A stretch of DNA of 38,401 nucleotides, taken from positions 1-38,401 of the forward strand of contig PDZS01000043.1 in assembly GCA_002753225.1 (NCBI GenBank), in the 5' to 3' direction. Positions 1 through 10,582 of this stretch are shown in pieces. Source of the stretch: Deltaproteobacteria bacterium YD0425bin51. GTDB taxonomy: Bacteria > Desulfobacterota > Desulfobacteria > Desulfobacterales > YD0425bin51. The notes beneath the pieces were generated by a model. It saw nothing but the letters and a program-made list of their open reading frames with translations. It was not told the DNA's origin and searched no databases. Within the stretch, counting starts at the first letter, position 1, and each line of letters begins with the position of its first letter. A program made the translations under genes and the position numbers.

Positions 1-3000
1 GATGCAGCACTATTTTTGACAGATATCAGCAATTTTGAGAAAAGCTATACAGCATCAAATAATCAAAACTATAAAAATCCTAATTGCATAAAGACAAATA
101 ATAGAAAACAGATAAATGATTTGGATTCACTCCCTTTACCTGACAGGAGCCTTATTAATCTAAGCAGATATAATCAGTCTATAGGGCTTGCACATTTTAA
201 GAATTATATTCCATTATTTGGTTCTCGAGGTTGTCCGTATAACTGCGCATATTGTCATAAGATATGGCCCAAAAAAAATGTTGTACGTTCAGCAGAAAAT
301 ATCTTTTCTGAGGTAAAGATTTATTATGATATGGGGTATAGAAATTTTGGGATATTTGACGATATATTTAATTTAGATAGAAAAAACAGCTCGAGATTTT
401 TTGAACTTTTATTAAAAAACAATCTAAATATACAGATGTCTTTTCCAAATGGGCTTAGAGGGGATATTTTAACGCCTGATTATATTGATTTAATGATTAC
501 AGCAGGTACAAGGCAGATGTCTTTAGCTTTAGAAACTGCATCTCATAGAGTTCAAAAATTAATAAGAAAGAATCTAAACATAGATAAATTCAGGGAAAAT
601 GTTCTTTATATAGCTTCAAAACATCCTAATGTAATCCTTGATATATTTACAATGTTTGGCTTTCCTACTGAAACTGAAAAAGAGGCTATGCAAACTTTAG
701 ATTTTCTAAAATCTATAAAGTGGCTACATTTTCCAATAATAAGCTTTCTCCACATATATCCAAATACAGATATGGAAAGATTGTATTTAGAAAATGGAGG
801 GAGGGAAGCATTTGTCTTAGAATCAAAAGATAGCGCATATCATGAACTGCCAAAGACTCTCCCTTTTTCAGATGATTTTGCTAACTGGATACATGCAGAA
901 TTTATAAGTAATTATTTTTTAAATAAAAAAAGACTTATAGATGTCCTTCCTTACCAGATTAAAATATTAAGTGAAGACGCCATTATCCAGAAATACAACA
1001 GCTATTTGAATGCAGGCGTTACAAATATTGAAGGATTGTTAGAATTTTGCGGAATTGATGATAAGCTAAAGATATCAAGAGATATGATAAGAGAGCCAGA
1101 TATTATAGAGCAAAATAAGATATTTGAGTATTTCCCCAAAAAAGAGCCTGATTGCGATGCATTAAAAATACTACTTTTGGATCTGTCTCAGCATTTTGAA
1201 CATGACGACAAAATGCTTTTTGATGTTATTGAACAGCCCTTAGGGCTTTTATATTTAATGTCTTATCTATATAAAGAATTTGGCAGCAATATAGATGGAA
1301 AAATTGCAAAATCGAGAGTAGATTTTAACAATTATAATGGCTTAAATGAACTTATTGAGCAATTTAAACCTGATATAATTGGTATAAGAACATTAAGTTT
1401 TTATAAAGATTTTTTCCATAAGACTGTAGCTTTTATAAGAGGCTGCGGCTTTAATAAACCAATTATTGCAGGAGGACCTTATGCTACAAGCGAATATGAT
1501 ATTATTTTAAATGATAAAAATGTTGATATTGTAGTTTTAGGAGAAGGTGAATTAACATTTGTAGAATTAATTAAAAAGATATTAGGAAATAATAAAAGCC
1601 TTCCTGATGAAAAGGCGCTATCTGATATAGACGGAATTGCATTTTTAAATAAAGAACAAAAAATTAAGAAAGATAAACCAGAAATATTTATATTAAAAGA
1701 TATTGAAGGACTGCCAAAGACAAATCTGCCTAAAAACAATAAATCTGACGATTTGGCTTATGTAATTTACACTTCAGGTACAACAGGTAAACCTAAGGGT
1801 GTGATGGTTAATCATTACTCTGTAAATAATTTAGTAAAGAATAGCAATTATATTTCCATATCTGATAAAGACAGGGTAGCAGTATTAGCTAATCCAGTAT
1901 TTGATGCAATAATCTTTGAAATATGGGGAGCATTGCTAAATGGCGCATCTTGTGTTGTTGTAAAAAAAGATACTCTGTTTTCTGAAATAAAATTAAATGA
2001 AGAATTTAAGAAAAATAATGTAAACATTTCCTTTGTAACAACTGTACTCTTTAATTATTTTACAAATGTCCTTATAAATCCCCTTGCATCTTTAGATGTC
2101 CTATTATTTGGCGGAGAAAATGCTGATTTAAAGTCTATTCATAAATTTTTAAAGGAAAACCAAAATGTCCGTTTGGTTCATGTATATGGGCCTACAGAAT
2201 GTACAACATTTTCAACATATGCTGATTTAAATTTTGAAAACTCAAAAAGATGTGCTCCAATAGGGAAAGCTCTTTCAGGTACTTCTTTATATGTTCTTGA
2301 TAATAATCTAAATCCTGTGCCAATAGGAGTTAAAGGTGAATTATACATAGGTGGTGAAGGTCTATCTCGAGGATATTTAAATAAGACTGATTTAACAAAT
2401 GAATCATTTATATCAAATCCTTTTGCTTCAGAAGAAGACATAAAACAAAACCGCAATATGCTTCTTTATAAAACAAAGGATATAGTTAGAAGGCTTAATG
2501 ATGGAGATATAGATTTTATTGGGCGAAATGACTTTCAGGTAAAGATAAGGGGATTTAGGATAGAACTTGGAGAAATAGAGGCATTTTTATCTAAATATGA
2601 ACAGATAAGCCAATATATTGTAACTACATACGATAATAAGGATAATAATACAAAACAGATTGTACTGTATTATGTACCAAAAATATCAGTAACAAAAGAT
2701 GACCTGCGTTCATATTTATCAAAAAATCTACCTGACTATATGATCCCTTCTTACTTCATTGAATTAGATAAAATGCCTTTAAATTCAAGCGGAAAAATTG
2801 ACAGAAAGGGTTTGCCAAGTCCAGAAAAAACTGATCTTTCCTATGATACTTATAAAGCTCCTTTCACAGATTATGAAAAGATTATTGCAGATGTTTGGAA
2901 AGATATATTGCAGATTAAAAGAATTGGAATAACGGATGATTTTTTCCAGATAGGGGGAGATTCAATATTAAGTATTCAGCTTTCTTCAAGGCTCAGAAAT

Positions 3001-6000
3001 AAAAATATCCATTGCAGTGTAAGAGATATCTTTGACTGCAGGACAATTGAGGAATTAGCAAAATTTGTCTCTTTAGACAATAAAAAGATAAAAATTGATG
3101 CAGAGCAAGGCTTATTAGAAGGAGAGTTTGACCTTTTGCCTGTTCAGAAGTGGTTTTTTGAAAAGAACTTTAAATTTCAAAATCATGTTAACCAGTCATT
3201 TCTAATCTATGTGCCCAAGTTAAATATTCTTAAACTAAAAAATGCTTTAAAAAAGCTTGCCTTGCATCATGACAGTTTACGTATAACTTTCCCTTATATT
3301 TCAAAAGGTATATACAAACAGTATTATAATCAAAATATAGATATTCCTGAAATCAAAGAAGCTGATATATCTGAAATGAGTCATGAAGATATACAAAAAA
3401 TGCTTACAGAGTGGCAAAGCGGATTTGACATAGAAAAAGGTCCTTTGTGGCAGGCAGGCTATCTTTATGGATACAAAGATAAAAGCGCAAGGATATTTTT
3501 TGCATTCCATCATTTAATTATTGATGCAGTATCATGGCGAATTTTAGCAGAAGATACTAAAACCATTTATGAAGAACGTGAACTTGGAGAAAAAACAACT
3601 AGTTATAGAAAGTGGGTTGAAAATGTAAAAGAATATGGAATAGATAATCAAAAAGAATTAGATTGTTGGGAATCTCCATATTCTGATTTTAAAATAGATG
3701 CTTATACCCCAAATTATCAAAATATAAAGATAGATGATAAAACTACAAAAAAGCTCCTTCATGTTGCAAATCAGGCATATAATACAAATATAAATGATCT
3801 TTTACTATCTGCTCTATCTTATGCCATTAAAAGTATTACATCTTCAGATATATCAGATATAACCTTAGAAGGACATGGAAGAGAAGATATAAAAGATACA
3901 ATAAATGTAAGCAGAACCACAGGATGGTTTACTACAATATTCCCTGTAAGATTAATAGTAAAATCTGATCTGTCAAAGACCATAAAACATACCAAAGAGA
4001 AATTAAGGCGTATCCCAAGTAACGGTATAGGTTATGGAGCTTTAAAAAGATCACAACTCCCCCAAATAAGCTTTAATTATCTGGGACAATTTGACAAAAT
4101 AAAAGATTTTTGGAACATATCTGACGAAGAGTCAGGGACCATAGTTCACCCTGATAATGACGATAAGAATTTAATTACAATAAATGGAAAATGTATAGGA
4201 GGAGAACTTAGATTTAAAGTTATAAGCAGGCTTTTACAAAAAGACGCAATAAAATTTTCTGAAACCTTTAAATCTTACTTGGAAGAAATAACAAGACATT
4301 GTGTAGAAAAAGTGGAGAGAAAAGAACAAGAATATACGCCTTCTGACTTTCATTTTGTAAATATATCTCAAAATTTATTAGACAAACTTACAAGCAAATA
4401 TGAAATAGAGGGAATTTATCCTGCAAACAGTCTTCAACAAGGGTTTATATATCATGCTTTAAGATATCCTAAAGATGATGCATATTTAGTTCAAATGCTT
4501 TTTGATTACAATAATGAATTAAATGTACAAGTTTATAAAGAAGCATGGAAATCAGCCGTACAAAAATTTTCAACACTTAGGATATGTTTTAACTGGGATG
4601 AAGAATTAATTCAAATTATTACTAAAAATAGCGAACTGAATTGGATAGAAATAGATATTTCAGATGAAGATGCTATAAAAAAGATACAATTAACTGATAG
4701 AAATATTCCTTTTGATTTGACAAAGCCGGGTTTATTAAGACTTACCTTAATAAAAAGGAGTGATAAGAATTATACTCTTTTAAAGACTGAGCATCACAGT
4801 ATATGCGACGGTTGGACTTTTCCTATAGTCATTAATTATGTTCATAAGATTTATGAAGAGTTAATAAATAATAAAAATATTAATATAGAAAAAGAGCAGA
4901 CCTATTTTGAGGCTCAAAAATACTTTAATTTAAATAGAGATAAAATAAACAGATATTGGCTAAAAGCTGTTCAACATATTGAAAATATAAATGATCTGAC
5001 TATATTTTTTAAATACAAATGCGACATAGATGAATTAAATGTTATAAAAAAGCCTCAAGAGGAGATAATAGTCTTAAATAATGATCTTTATCAAAGGCTT
5101 AAATCTGTTGCACAAATTGAAGGTCTGACTATTAATGTCTTGCTTCAATTTGCATGGCATAAAATAATTGAGACATATACAGGAGATAAACAGACTATAG
5201 TTGGTACAACCGTATCTGGAAGAGATTTGCCAATAAATGGAATAGAAGAGAGCGCAGGGCTTTATATAAATACCCTTCCGCTTATAATTAACTGGGGAGA
5301 TTATAGCGTAAGAGAGCTTCTTAAATTAATACACAGCGAAATAACTGAGCTGAACAACAATAGCTTTATAAATCTAGCAGATTTACAAAAAGAGGGAAAA
5401 AGGCTTTTTAATAGTTTATTTATATTCGAAAATTATCCAATACCAAAATCTAACGATAATAGCGGTCTATCTTTTTCTGTAAAAGAATCAATAGAAAAAT
5501 TTAACTATCCTTTAAGTATAGTAGCCCATGAATTTAATCAAAAATTTACAATAAAAATCAAATATGATAGTGAATATATTGAAAAAGAAAGGGTCCAGAC
5601 TCTTTTAAATCAGATTAAAAAAATCCTTGCAGATCTCCCGTCTAATTTAGATAAGCCAACAAGTGAAATTTGTATTATTTCTGATAATGAATATGATATT
5701 CTTGTTAATAAGTGGAATGAAACAGACTCTGTTTATCCAAAGGATGAGACAATACAATCGCTTTTTGAGGCTAAGGTAAATGAAAAACCTTCTAATATAG
5801 CCGCAATATTTGGAGAAGATAGACTAACATTTAAAGAGCTTAATGAAAGAGCAAATATCTTGGCGCACAACTTACGCAAAGTTTACAAAGATAAAATAGG
5901 TATTTGCATGGAACGCTCTATAGACATGATAATAGGGATAATAGGGATACTCAAAGCAGGAGCTGCTTATGTTCCATTTGATATATTTGAACCACAGGAA

Positions 6001-7494
6001 AGATTAAATTATAAAATTTCCGACTGCGGTTTAAAAATTATTTTAACATCTTCGCACTTAGAAAACAAATTAAGAGATGCTGTTAAAGATGATATAGATA
6101 TAATTGTTGTAGATTCTTACAAAAATAATGATAATTCTTATATTTTAAATCCTGTAAATATAAATAAAGCGACTGATTTGGCTTATATAATCTATACATC
6201 AGGCTCTACAGGAAATCCCAAAGGGGTTATGGTAACGCATAGAAATGTTCTAAGCTTTGGAGAGAACCTCCTAAAAACCTTTGGAATACATTCTGATTAT
6301 CGAATACTCGCCATAACAACTATTGCTTTTGATATATCGGTTTTAGAACTTATAAACAGCCTGACAATGGGACTAAGTATTGTAATACTACCTGATTCAG
6401 ATATAAAAATACCTAATAAAATTATAACTACGATTAAAAATCATAATGTATCTGTTCTTCAGATTACTCCATCTCATTTAAAGCTGATATTAGATGAAGA
6501 AGATATAGAGGTATTATATAGATTAAAAGTTATCTTAATTGGCGGAGAGCCTCTCCCTCAAAACCTTTTTAAACAGATAAAACCTCTTTTTAAAGATGTT
6601 AATGTCATAAATGTTTATGGTCCAACAGAAACAACTATATGGTCAACTTGCAAAAGGCTTAATGAAGGCGATTTAACAATCGGGAAACCTCTATTAAATG
6701 AAACTGTTTATATATTATCAGATAAAAATAAGCTTCTTCCAGTAGGATCAATAGGTGAGATATGTATTGGGGGCAAGGGAGTATCAAACGGTTATTATAA
6801 TAACAGTCATCTTAACTTAGAAAAATTTATAGCTAATCCTTTAAAAAAAGGGGAAAGGCTGTATAAAACAGGGGATATTGGCAAAAGGCTAGCTAATGGT
6901 GAGATTGTATGTATTGGAAGAAATGATAATCAGGTAAAGATAGGTGGTTTTAGAATAGAGCTTGGCGAGATAGAAAATAAACTTTTAGAACATCCTGACA
7001 TAAAAGAAAGTGTTGTAACGTTTAAGGATAGCTTGGATAATAAATATCTTGCAGGTTATTATAAGTCAGATAAAGATATATCTAATAAAGAATTGGTGCA
7101 ATTTTTATCATTAAAACTTCCTTCTTATATGATTCCAAACCTGTTTTTACGAATTGAAAATTTTCCTTTAACAACTACTGGCAAAATTAATCGTAAAGCC
7201 TTGCCTAAGATAGATTTTAAAAAAGATAACAATAATTATATTCCACCGCAAGATGTTATAGAAGAAGAACTGTGTAAGATATGGGAACAGGTTTTGGATT
7301 TAAAACGTGTTGGAATAAGAGACGATTTTTTTCAGGCAGGAGGAAATTCTATTTTGGGTATTAAGCTTATATCTAAGATAAATCAAAGATTTGATTCAAA
7401 TCTTAAGATTATGGAATTATTTTCTCTAAGGACAATTGAAAATTTTTCTAAGCATTTAAAAGTTTATGAATCTGGTGAGGTTATAACTATTTAA
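1..7494 (+). CDS. Radical SAM / B12-binding / NRPS fusion (partial at 5' edge): rSAM-B12-A(truncated)-T-E-C-A-T
   Basis: The frame is open from base 1, so the gene is cut by the window edge and its true start is not visible; a TTG at 16 is not the start. Domains by position: radical SAM with CxxxCxxC (Cys codons at 232, 244, 253); a B12-binding-like domain about 1165-1640 with GGPYA and LGEGELTF but no DxHxxG; an A domain from about 1711 that begins almost at core A3 (YTSGTTGKPKG at 1768) and keeps A4-A10; T with its Ser at 2962; epimerization domain about 3100-4320 (HHLIIDAVSW at 3508, EGHGRE, NYLG); C domain about 4400-5690 (HHSICDGW at 4792); a full A domain about 5740-7230; T with its Ser at 7348. 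The hand-read code for the truncated A is DAFFLGVTFK (aliphatic Ile/Val/Leu type) and for the second A is DILQLGVIWK (Gly type). No thioesterase. The chain should pass to the NRPS at 23830. The truncated A domain may be inactive. Confidence 0.93.
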   Translation, partial: DAALFLTDISNFEKSYTASNNQNYKNPNCIKTNNRKQINDLDSLPLPDRSLINLSRYNQSIGLAHFKNYIPLFGSRGCPYNCAYCHKIWPKKNVVRSAENIFSEVKIYYDMGYRNFGIFDDIFNLDRKNSSRFFELLLKNNLNIQMSFPNGLRGDILTPDYIDLMITAGTRQMSLALETASHRVQKLIRKNLNIDKFRENVLYIASKHPNVILDIFTMFGFPTETEKEAMQTLDFLKSIKWLHFPIISFLHIYPNTDMERLYLENGGREAFVLESKDSAYHELPKTLPFSDDFANWIHAEFISNYFLNKKRLIDVLPYQIKILSEDAIIQKYNSYLNAGVTNIEGLLEFCGIDDKLKISRDMIREPDIIEQNKIFEYFPKKEPDCDALKILLLDLSQHFEHDDKMLFDVIEQPLGLLYLMSYLYKEFGSNIDGKIAKSRVDFNNYNGLNELIEQFKPDIIGIRTLSFYKDFFHKTVAFIRGCGFNKPIIAGGPYATSEYDIILNDKNVDIVVLGEGELTFVELIKKILGNNKSLPDEKALSDIDGIAFLNKEQKIKKDKPEIFILKDIEGLPKTNLPKNNKSDDLAYVIYTSGTTGKPKGVMVNHYSVNNLVKNSNYISISDKDRVAVLANPVFDAIIFEIWGALLNGASCVVVKKDTLFSEIKLNEEFKKNNVNISFVTTVLFNYFTNVLINPLASLDVLLFGGENADLKSIHKFLKENQNVRLVHVYGPTECTTFSTYADLNFENSKRCAPIGKALSGTSLYVLDNNLNPVPIGVKGELYIGGEGLSRGYLNKTDLTNESFISNPFASEEDIKQNRNMLLYKTKDIVRRLNDGDIDFIGRNDFQVKIRGFRIELGEIEAFLSKYEQISQYIVTTYDNKDNNTKQIVLYYVPKISVTKDDLRSYLSKNLPDYMIPSYFIELDKMPLNSSGKIDRKGLPSPEKTDLSYDTYKAPFTDYEKIIADVWKDILQIKRIGITDDFFQIGGDSILSIQLSSRLRNKNIHCSVRDIFDCRTIEELAKFVSLDNKKIKIDAEQGLLEGEFDLLPVQKWFFEKNFKFQNHVNQSFLIYVPKLNILKLKNALKKLALHHDSLRITFPYISKGIYKQYYNQNIDIPEIKEADISEMSHEDIQKMLTEWQSGFDIEKGPLWQAGYLYGYKDKSARIFFAFHHLIIDAVSWRILAEDTKTIYEERELGEKTTSYRKWVENVKEYGIDNQKELDCWESPYSDFKIDAYTPNYQNIKIDDKTTKKLLHVANQAYNTNINDLLLSALSYAIKSITSSDISDITLEGHGREDIKDTINVSRTTGWFTTIFPVRLIVKSDLSKTIKHTKEKLRRIPSNGIGYGALKRSQLPQISFNYLGQFDKIKDFWNISDEESGTIVHPDNDDKNLITINGKCIGGELRFKVISRLLQKDAIKFSETFKSYLEEITRHCVEKVERKEQEYTPSDFHFVNISQNLLDKLTSKYEIEGIYPANSLQQGFIYHALRYPKDDAYLVQMLFDYNNELNVQVYKEAWKSAVQKFSTLRICFNWDEELIQIITKNSELNWIEIDISDEDAIKKIQLTDRNIPFDLTKPGLLRLTLIKRSDKNYTLLKTEHHSICDGWTFPIVINYVHKIYEELINNKNINIEKEQTYFEAQKYFNLNRDKINRYWLKAVQHIENINDLTIFFKYKCDIDELNVIKKPQEEIIVLNNDLYQRLKSVAQIEGLTINVLLQFAWHKIIETYTGDKQTIVGTTVSGRDLPINGIEESAGLYINTLPLIINWGDYSVRELLKLIHSEITELNNNSFINLADLQKEGKRLFNSLFIFENYPIPKSNDNSGLSFSVKESIEKFNYPLSIVAHEFNQKFTIKIKYDSEYIEKERVQTLLNQIKKILADLPSNLDKPTSEICIISDNEYDILVNKWNETDSVYPKDETIQSLFEAKVNEKPSNIAAIFGEDRLTFKELNERANILAHNLRKVYKDKIGICMERSIDMIIGIIGILKAGAAYVPFDIFEPQERLNYKISDCGLKIILTSSHLENKLRDAVKDDIDIIVVDSYKNNDNSYILNPVNINKATDLAYIIYTSGSTGNPKGVMVTHRNVLSFGENLLKTFGIHSDYRILAITTIAFDISVLELINSLTMGLSIVILPDSDIKIPNKIITTIKNHNVSVLQITPSHLKLILDEEDIEVLYRLKVILIGGEPLPQNLFKQIKPLFKDVNVINVYGPTETTIWSTCKRLNEGDLTIGKPLLNETVYILSDKNKLLPVGSIGEICIGGKGVSNGYYNNSHLNLEKFIANPLKKGERLYKTGDIGKRLANGEIVCIGRNDNQVKIGGFRIELGEIENKLLEHPDIKESVVTFKDSLDNKYLAGYYKSDKDISNKELVQFLSLKLPSYMIPNLFLRIENFPLTTTGKINRKALPKIDFKKDNNNYIPPQDVIEEELCKIWEQVLDLKRVGIRDDFFQAGGNSILGIKLISKINQRFDSNLKIMELFSLRTIENFSKHLKVYESGEVITI

Positions 7495-7511
7495 AATTTA
7501 GGTAAATAATT

Positions 7512-8813
7512 ATGAAAAACAAAACATTTTGTACTCTTAGTATTATTTCATTAATAATTTTATATTCTTCATTTTGCATGGCTGAAGCTAAACCTAAAAA
7601 AACAATAAATATTGATGAGAGCATAGCCATTGCTTTATCCAAAAACCCTGAAATAGAATCATCAAAGCAGGATATAGAGTTATATAAAGCAAGAATAACT
7701 CAGGCTACTTCTGCTTATTATCCTCAGGTTTCTTCTAAATTTAATTACTCTTTAATTCACAGTGAAATGCCGGGTGTACTTCAAGATGTATCTACAACTG
7801 ATAATAATTACAATGCCTCAATATCTGCTTTGCAAAACCTATATAACTTTGGCAAAACATCAAGTACAATTGAAAAGAGCATAAACGATCTATCTTCCTC
7901 TCAAAATAAGCTTATCAAAACTACTGCAGATATAATACTATCTGTAAAAAAAGCTTATTATAATGTGCTTAAAGCAGAACAGCTCAAAAAAGTTCAAGAA
8001 GAATCTCTTGATCTTCAAGACAAACACCTTGAACAAGCAAGAGCAATGCATAAGATTGGACTTAAGCCCAAGTATGAAGTAAGAAAAGGTGAAATTGATA
8101 GAGCGCAGACAAGACTACAACTAATTCAAGCAGGTTATGATGTTAATTCTGCTTATGTATCCTTTACAAAAACACTTGGCGGACAACCTTTTGATGAACC
8201 TTATTCACTTGCTTATGTACCTGAACCTTCTTTAAATATGCTTCAAAAAGATTTGATTATAGAAGAAGCTATTAAAAATCGTCCTGAAATTGCTGATTTA
8301 GATGCTCAGATTAAAGCAGCAAAGGCATATATTAAAGTTGTTAAATCAACTAACCTTCCCTCATTAAATGCCAATGCTTCATATTCATTACAAAATACTG
8401 ACATAAGCCTTAAATATAATTCATGGCAGGTTGGAATGACTTTTGAAGTTCCAATCTTTACTGGCTTTAGAGTAAAAGGGGAAATATATGAAGCTAATTC
8501 TGCTTTAGCAAAACTTAATGCCTTTATTGAAAACCAGAAACTTTCAATAATTCAAGACGTAGAACAATCTGTTATTTTAGTTAATAAGGGAGTAGAAAAA
8601 ATAAATGCAAGCCGTCTTAATCTTGAAGGAGCTATGGATTTACTTCAATTAGTTGAAGGCAGATATAAAACAGGTGTCGGAAATGCTATAGAATATCATG
8701 ATGCTAATATGCAATTTACAACTTCAAAAAGTGACCTTGTTCAAGCCTTATATGATTATCTTATAGCACTATCACAGCTTGATTACGCACTGGGTAGGGG
8801 ACTTAAAAAATAG
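7512..8813 (+). CDS. TolC-like outer-membrane efflux protein
   Basis: A 433-residue protein starting 17 nt after the NRPS stop. An N-terminal signal peptide (hydrophobic residues about 8-22, AEA cleavage-like site near 26) is followed by the two-repeat coiled-coil organisation of the outer-membrane factor (OEP/TolC) family. Visible family traits are the opening ALSKNPEIESSKQDIELYKARI, the second-repeat segment AIKNRPEIADLDAQIKAAKA, and a C-terminal YKTGVGNAIEYHDA-type stretch. These proteins form the outer-membrane tunnel of tripartite or type I exporters. Its position between an NRPS and an ABC exporter suggests it carries the peptide out of the cell. No membrane-fusion adaptor gene is visible in the window. 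Family is clear; the cargo is inferred. Confidence 0.92.
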   Translation: MKNKTFCTLSIISLIILYSSFCMAEAKPKKTINIDESIAIALSKNPEIESSKQDIELYKARITQATSAYYPQVSSKFNYSLIHSEMPGVLQDVSTTDNNYNASISALQNLYNFGKTSSTIEKSINDLSSSQNKLIKTTADIILSVKKAYYNVLKAEQLKKVQEESLDLQDKHLEQARAMHKIGLKPKYEVRKGEIDRAQTRLQLIQAGYDVNSAYVSFTKTLGGQPFDEPYSLAYVPEPSLNMLQKDLIIEEAIKNRPEIADLDAQIKAAKAYIKVVKSTNLPSLNANASYSLQNTDISLKYNSWQVGMTFEVPIFTGFRVKGEIYEANSALAKLNAFIENQKLSIIQDVEQSVILVNKGVEKINASRLNLEGAMDLLQLVEGRYKTGVGNAIEYHDANMQFTTSKSDLVQALYDYLIALSQLDYALGRGLKK

Positions 8814-8814
8814 T

Positions 8815-10452
8815 ATGAATACAAATTCCAGCCAAATGATGAATTTTATTAATCTTTTTATTAAAGAATCTGACGTATCTACAAAAAAGCTTGTATTTAT
8901 AGCTATAACCTCATCAATAGCTGAGAGTATAGCATTAGCTGTTATATTGGCTGTTGCCAAGACAGCTTCTTCAACAGATTTAAATTTCAGATATTTTCTT
9001 ATGTATGTAATTATTGTTATTATTAGTATTTATGGTAAAAAATTTACTTTTTTTCAATCTAATTTAGCCGCTGAAACTATGGTTAGAAAAATTAAAGTGA
9101 GGATTGTTGACAAGATAAGAAAATGTGATCTTATTTTTTTAGAAACTATAGGATTAGGAGAGATATATACTAAAATAACAACAAATACACAGCTCATATC
9201 AATGTCAACTTTTATGATTACTTGCGGTGTTCAATCTGCTATTCTTACTCTATTTTGTATATTTTATATAGCCATGCTTTCAAAACTTGCTTTTTTTATA
9301 ACTATTATTGCCTTAATAGTTATTATAATGAAATATATGCAGCACGAAAAGGTTTTTGCAAGCGATTATCATAAGGTAATAATGCTGGACAGTAAATTTT
9401 GCGATATGGTGAATGATACACTCACTGGATTTAAAGAGCTTAAGATGAATGAAGATAGAAGTGAAGATCATTTTAGCTTTTTTACTAAGATAGTAACTGA
9501 ATCTGAAACACTCAATGTAAAGGCTTTATCCAGTTTTGCTGCAAAGATGATCTTTACGCAGACTTCTTTTTATATGCTTTTAGCAGCTACAGGATTTATT
9601 CTCCCCCGTCTTGGAGAGAGTTACAGCGATCTTATTATGGCTATTACAACAGTTATACTTTTTTTGATAGGACCAGTAAATCTTGTCATAGCATCAATAC
9701 CAAACTTTTTTAAAGTTAATGTTTCTCTATCAGCTTTATACAAACTTGAAGATATGCTTGCTTCAAAAATTATAACAAAAAGTATAACAGATGAAGAATC
9801 TTTAAATTCTTTTAATGAAATAAAATGGGAAAACGTTACATTTAATTACAGAGACAAAGAGAATAACATCTTATTTACAGTTGGACCAATAAATTTCTCG
9901 ATTAAGAGAGGAGAAATTCTTTTTATCGTAGGAGGGAACGGGAGCGGAAAATCAACTCTATTAAAACTTATTACTGCATTGTATTATCCTGATTCAGGCA
10001 ATATTAAATTAGATAATGAATCTATTTCTTATGATTCCTATTCTAACTATAGAAAACTTTTTTCTGCAATATTTGCTGATTTTCATCTGTTTGACAGATT
10101 ATACGGCTTCAAAGATATTGATTATCAAAAGATTTCCCAATTACTTAAAATTATGAAGATAGAGAAAAAAATTGAGATAAAAGATGGTCAATTTTCAACC
10201 ATAAATTTATCTACTGGTCAAAAGAAAAGGATAGCAATGATTGTTGCATTGCTTGAGGATAAACCAATATATGTATTTGACGAATGGGCAGCAGATCAGG
10301 ACCCATCATTTAAAAAATATTTTTATGAAACTCTTTTAAACGATTTAAAAACTCAAGGGAAAACAGTTATTGTCGTAAGCCATGACGACAGATACTTTCA
10401 TCATGCAGAAAGGGTTTTAAAAATGGAATTCGGTAGGTTTGATGAGATATGA
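8815..10452 (+). CDS. Cyclic-peptide/siderophore-type ABC exporter (SyrD/PvdE-like), fused TMD-NBD
   Basis: A 545-residue half-transporter. I chose the ATG at 8815, one base after the TolC stop, with a GGGGA ribosome-binding stretch upstream; an in-frame TTG at 8779 lies inside the TolC gene and is unlikely. About six hydrophobic segments fill residues 25-310. The nucleotide-binding domain has Walker A GGNGSGKST (about 373), signature LSTGQKKR (about 465), Walker B/D-loop YVFDEWAADQDP (about 483) and VSHD (about 522). The DEWAADQDP string and the following YFYETLL..L are characteristic of the cyclic-peptide exporter family that includes PvdE and SyrD, which export nonribosomal peptides or precursors to the periplasm. 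The final codons, including the TGA with an overlapping ATG, recur at 23801-23835 before NRPS gene 2, so the exporter was probably once translationally coupled to that NRPS. Confidence 0.93.
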   Translation: MNTNSSQMMNFINLFIKESDVSTKKLVFIAITSSIAESIALAVILAVAKTASSTDLNFRYFLMYVIIVIISIYGKKFTFFQSNLAAETMVRKIKVRIVDKIRKCDLIFLETIGLGEIYTKITTNTQLISMSTFMITCGVQSAILTLFCIFYIAMLSKLAFFITIIALIVIIMKYMQHEKVFASDYHKVIMLDSKFCDMVNDTLTGFKELKMNEDRSEDHFSFFTKIVTESETLNVKALSSFAAKMIFTQTSFYMLLAATGFILPRLGESYSDLIMAITTVILFLIGPVNLVIASIPNFFKVNVSLSALYKLEDMLASKIITKSITDEESLNSFNEIKWENVTFNYRDKENNILFTVGPINFSIKRGEILFIVGGNGSGKSTLLKLITALYYPDSGNIKLDNESISYDSYSNYRKLFSAIFADFHLFDRLYGFKDIDYQKISQLLKIMKIEKKIEIKDGQFSTINLSTGQKKRIAMIVALLEDKPIYVFDEWAADQDPSFKKYFYETLLNDLKTQGKTVIVVSHDDRYFHHAERVLKMEFGRFDEI

Positions 10453-10454
10453 TA
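10420..10454 (+). repeat. 35-bp direct repeat, left copy (3' end of ABC exporter)
   Basis: Covers the last codons of the exporter (MEFGRFDEI-stop) and two further bases. It matches 23801-23835 at 34 of 35 positions; the mismatch is t at 10434 versus c at 23815. It contains GATATGAT, in which the exporter stop TGA overlaps an ATG. After 10454 the two flanks diverge. Confidence 0.9.
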
Positions 10455-10517
10455 TATACATAAAATTGGCGGTTTTTTAGCATTAAAAACTCAGTTTCCT
10501 ATATATTACACCTTGTC

Positions 10518-10546
10518 TTGAACAAAATTAAAAAATTCAATATTTT
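10518..10546 (+). promoter_or_regulatory. Candidate sigma70-type promoter for the Rpn-like gene
   Basis: TTGAAC at 10518-10523 and TATTTT at 10541-10546 are separated by 17 bases and lie 36 bases upstream of the Rpn-like ATG. The region is very AT-rich, so chance matches are common. Confidence 0.3.
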
Positions 10547-10582
10547 TTTATGTTTTGATTTGATAAATAAAGGAGAGAAAAA

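Noticed and set aside
1165..1640. Canonical methylmalonyl-mutase-type B12 site
   Set aside because: The DxHxxG motif is absent, as in many B12-dependent radical SAM enzymes, so base-off His ligation cannot be claimed.
8779..8814. Upstream TTG start for the ABC exporter
   Set aside because: It would place 12 extra codons inside the TolC gene; the ATG at 8815 follows the TolC stop and has a purine-rich site upstream.
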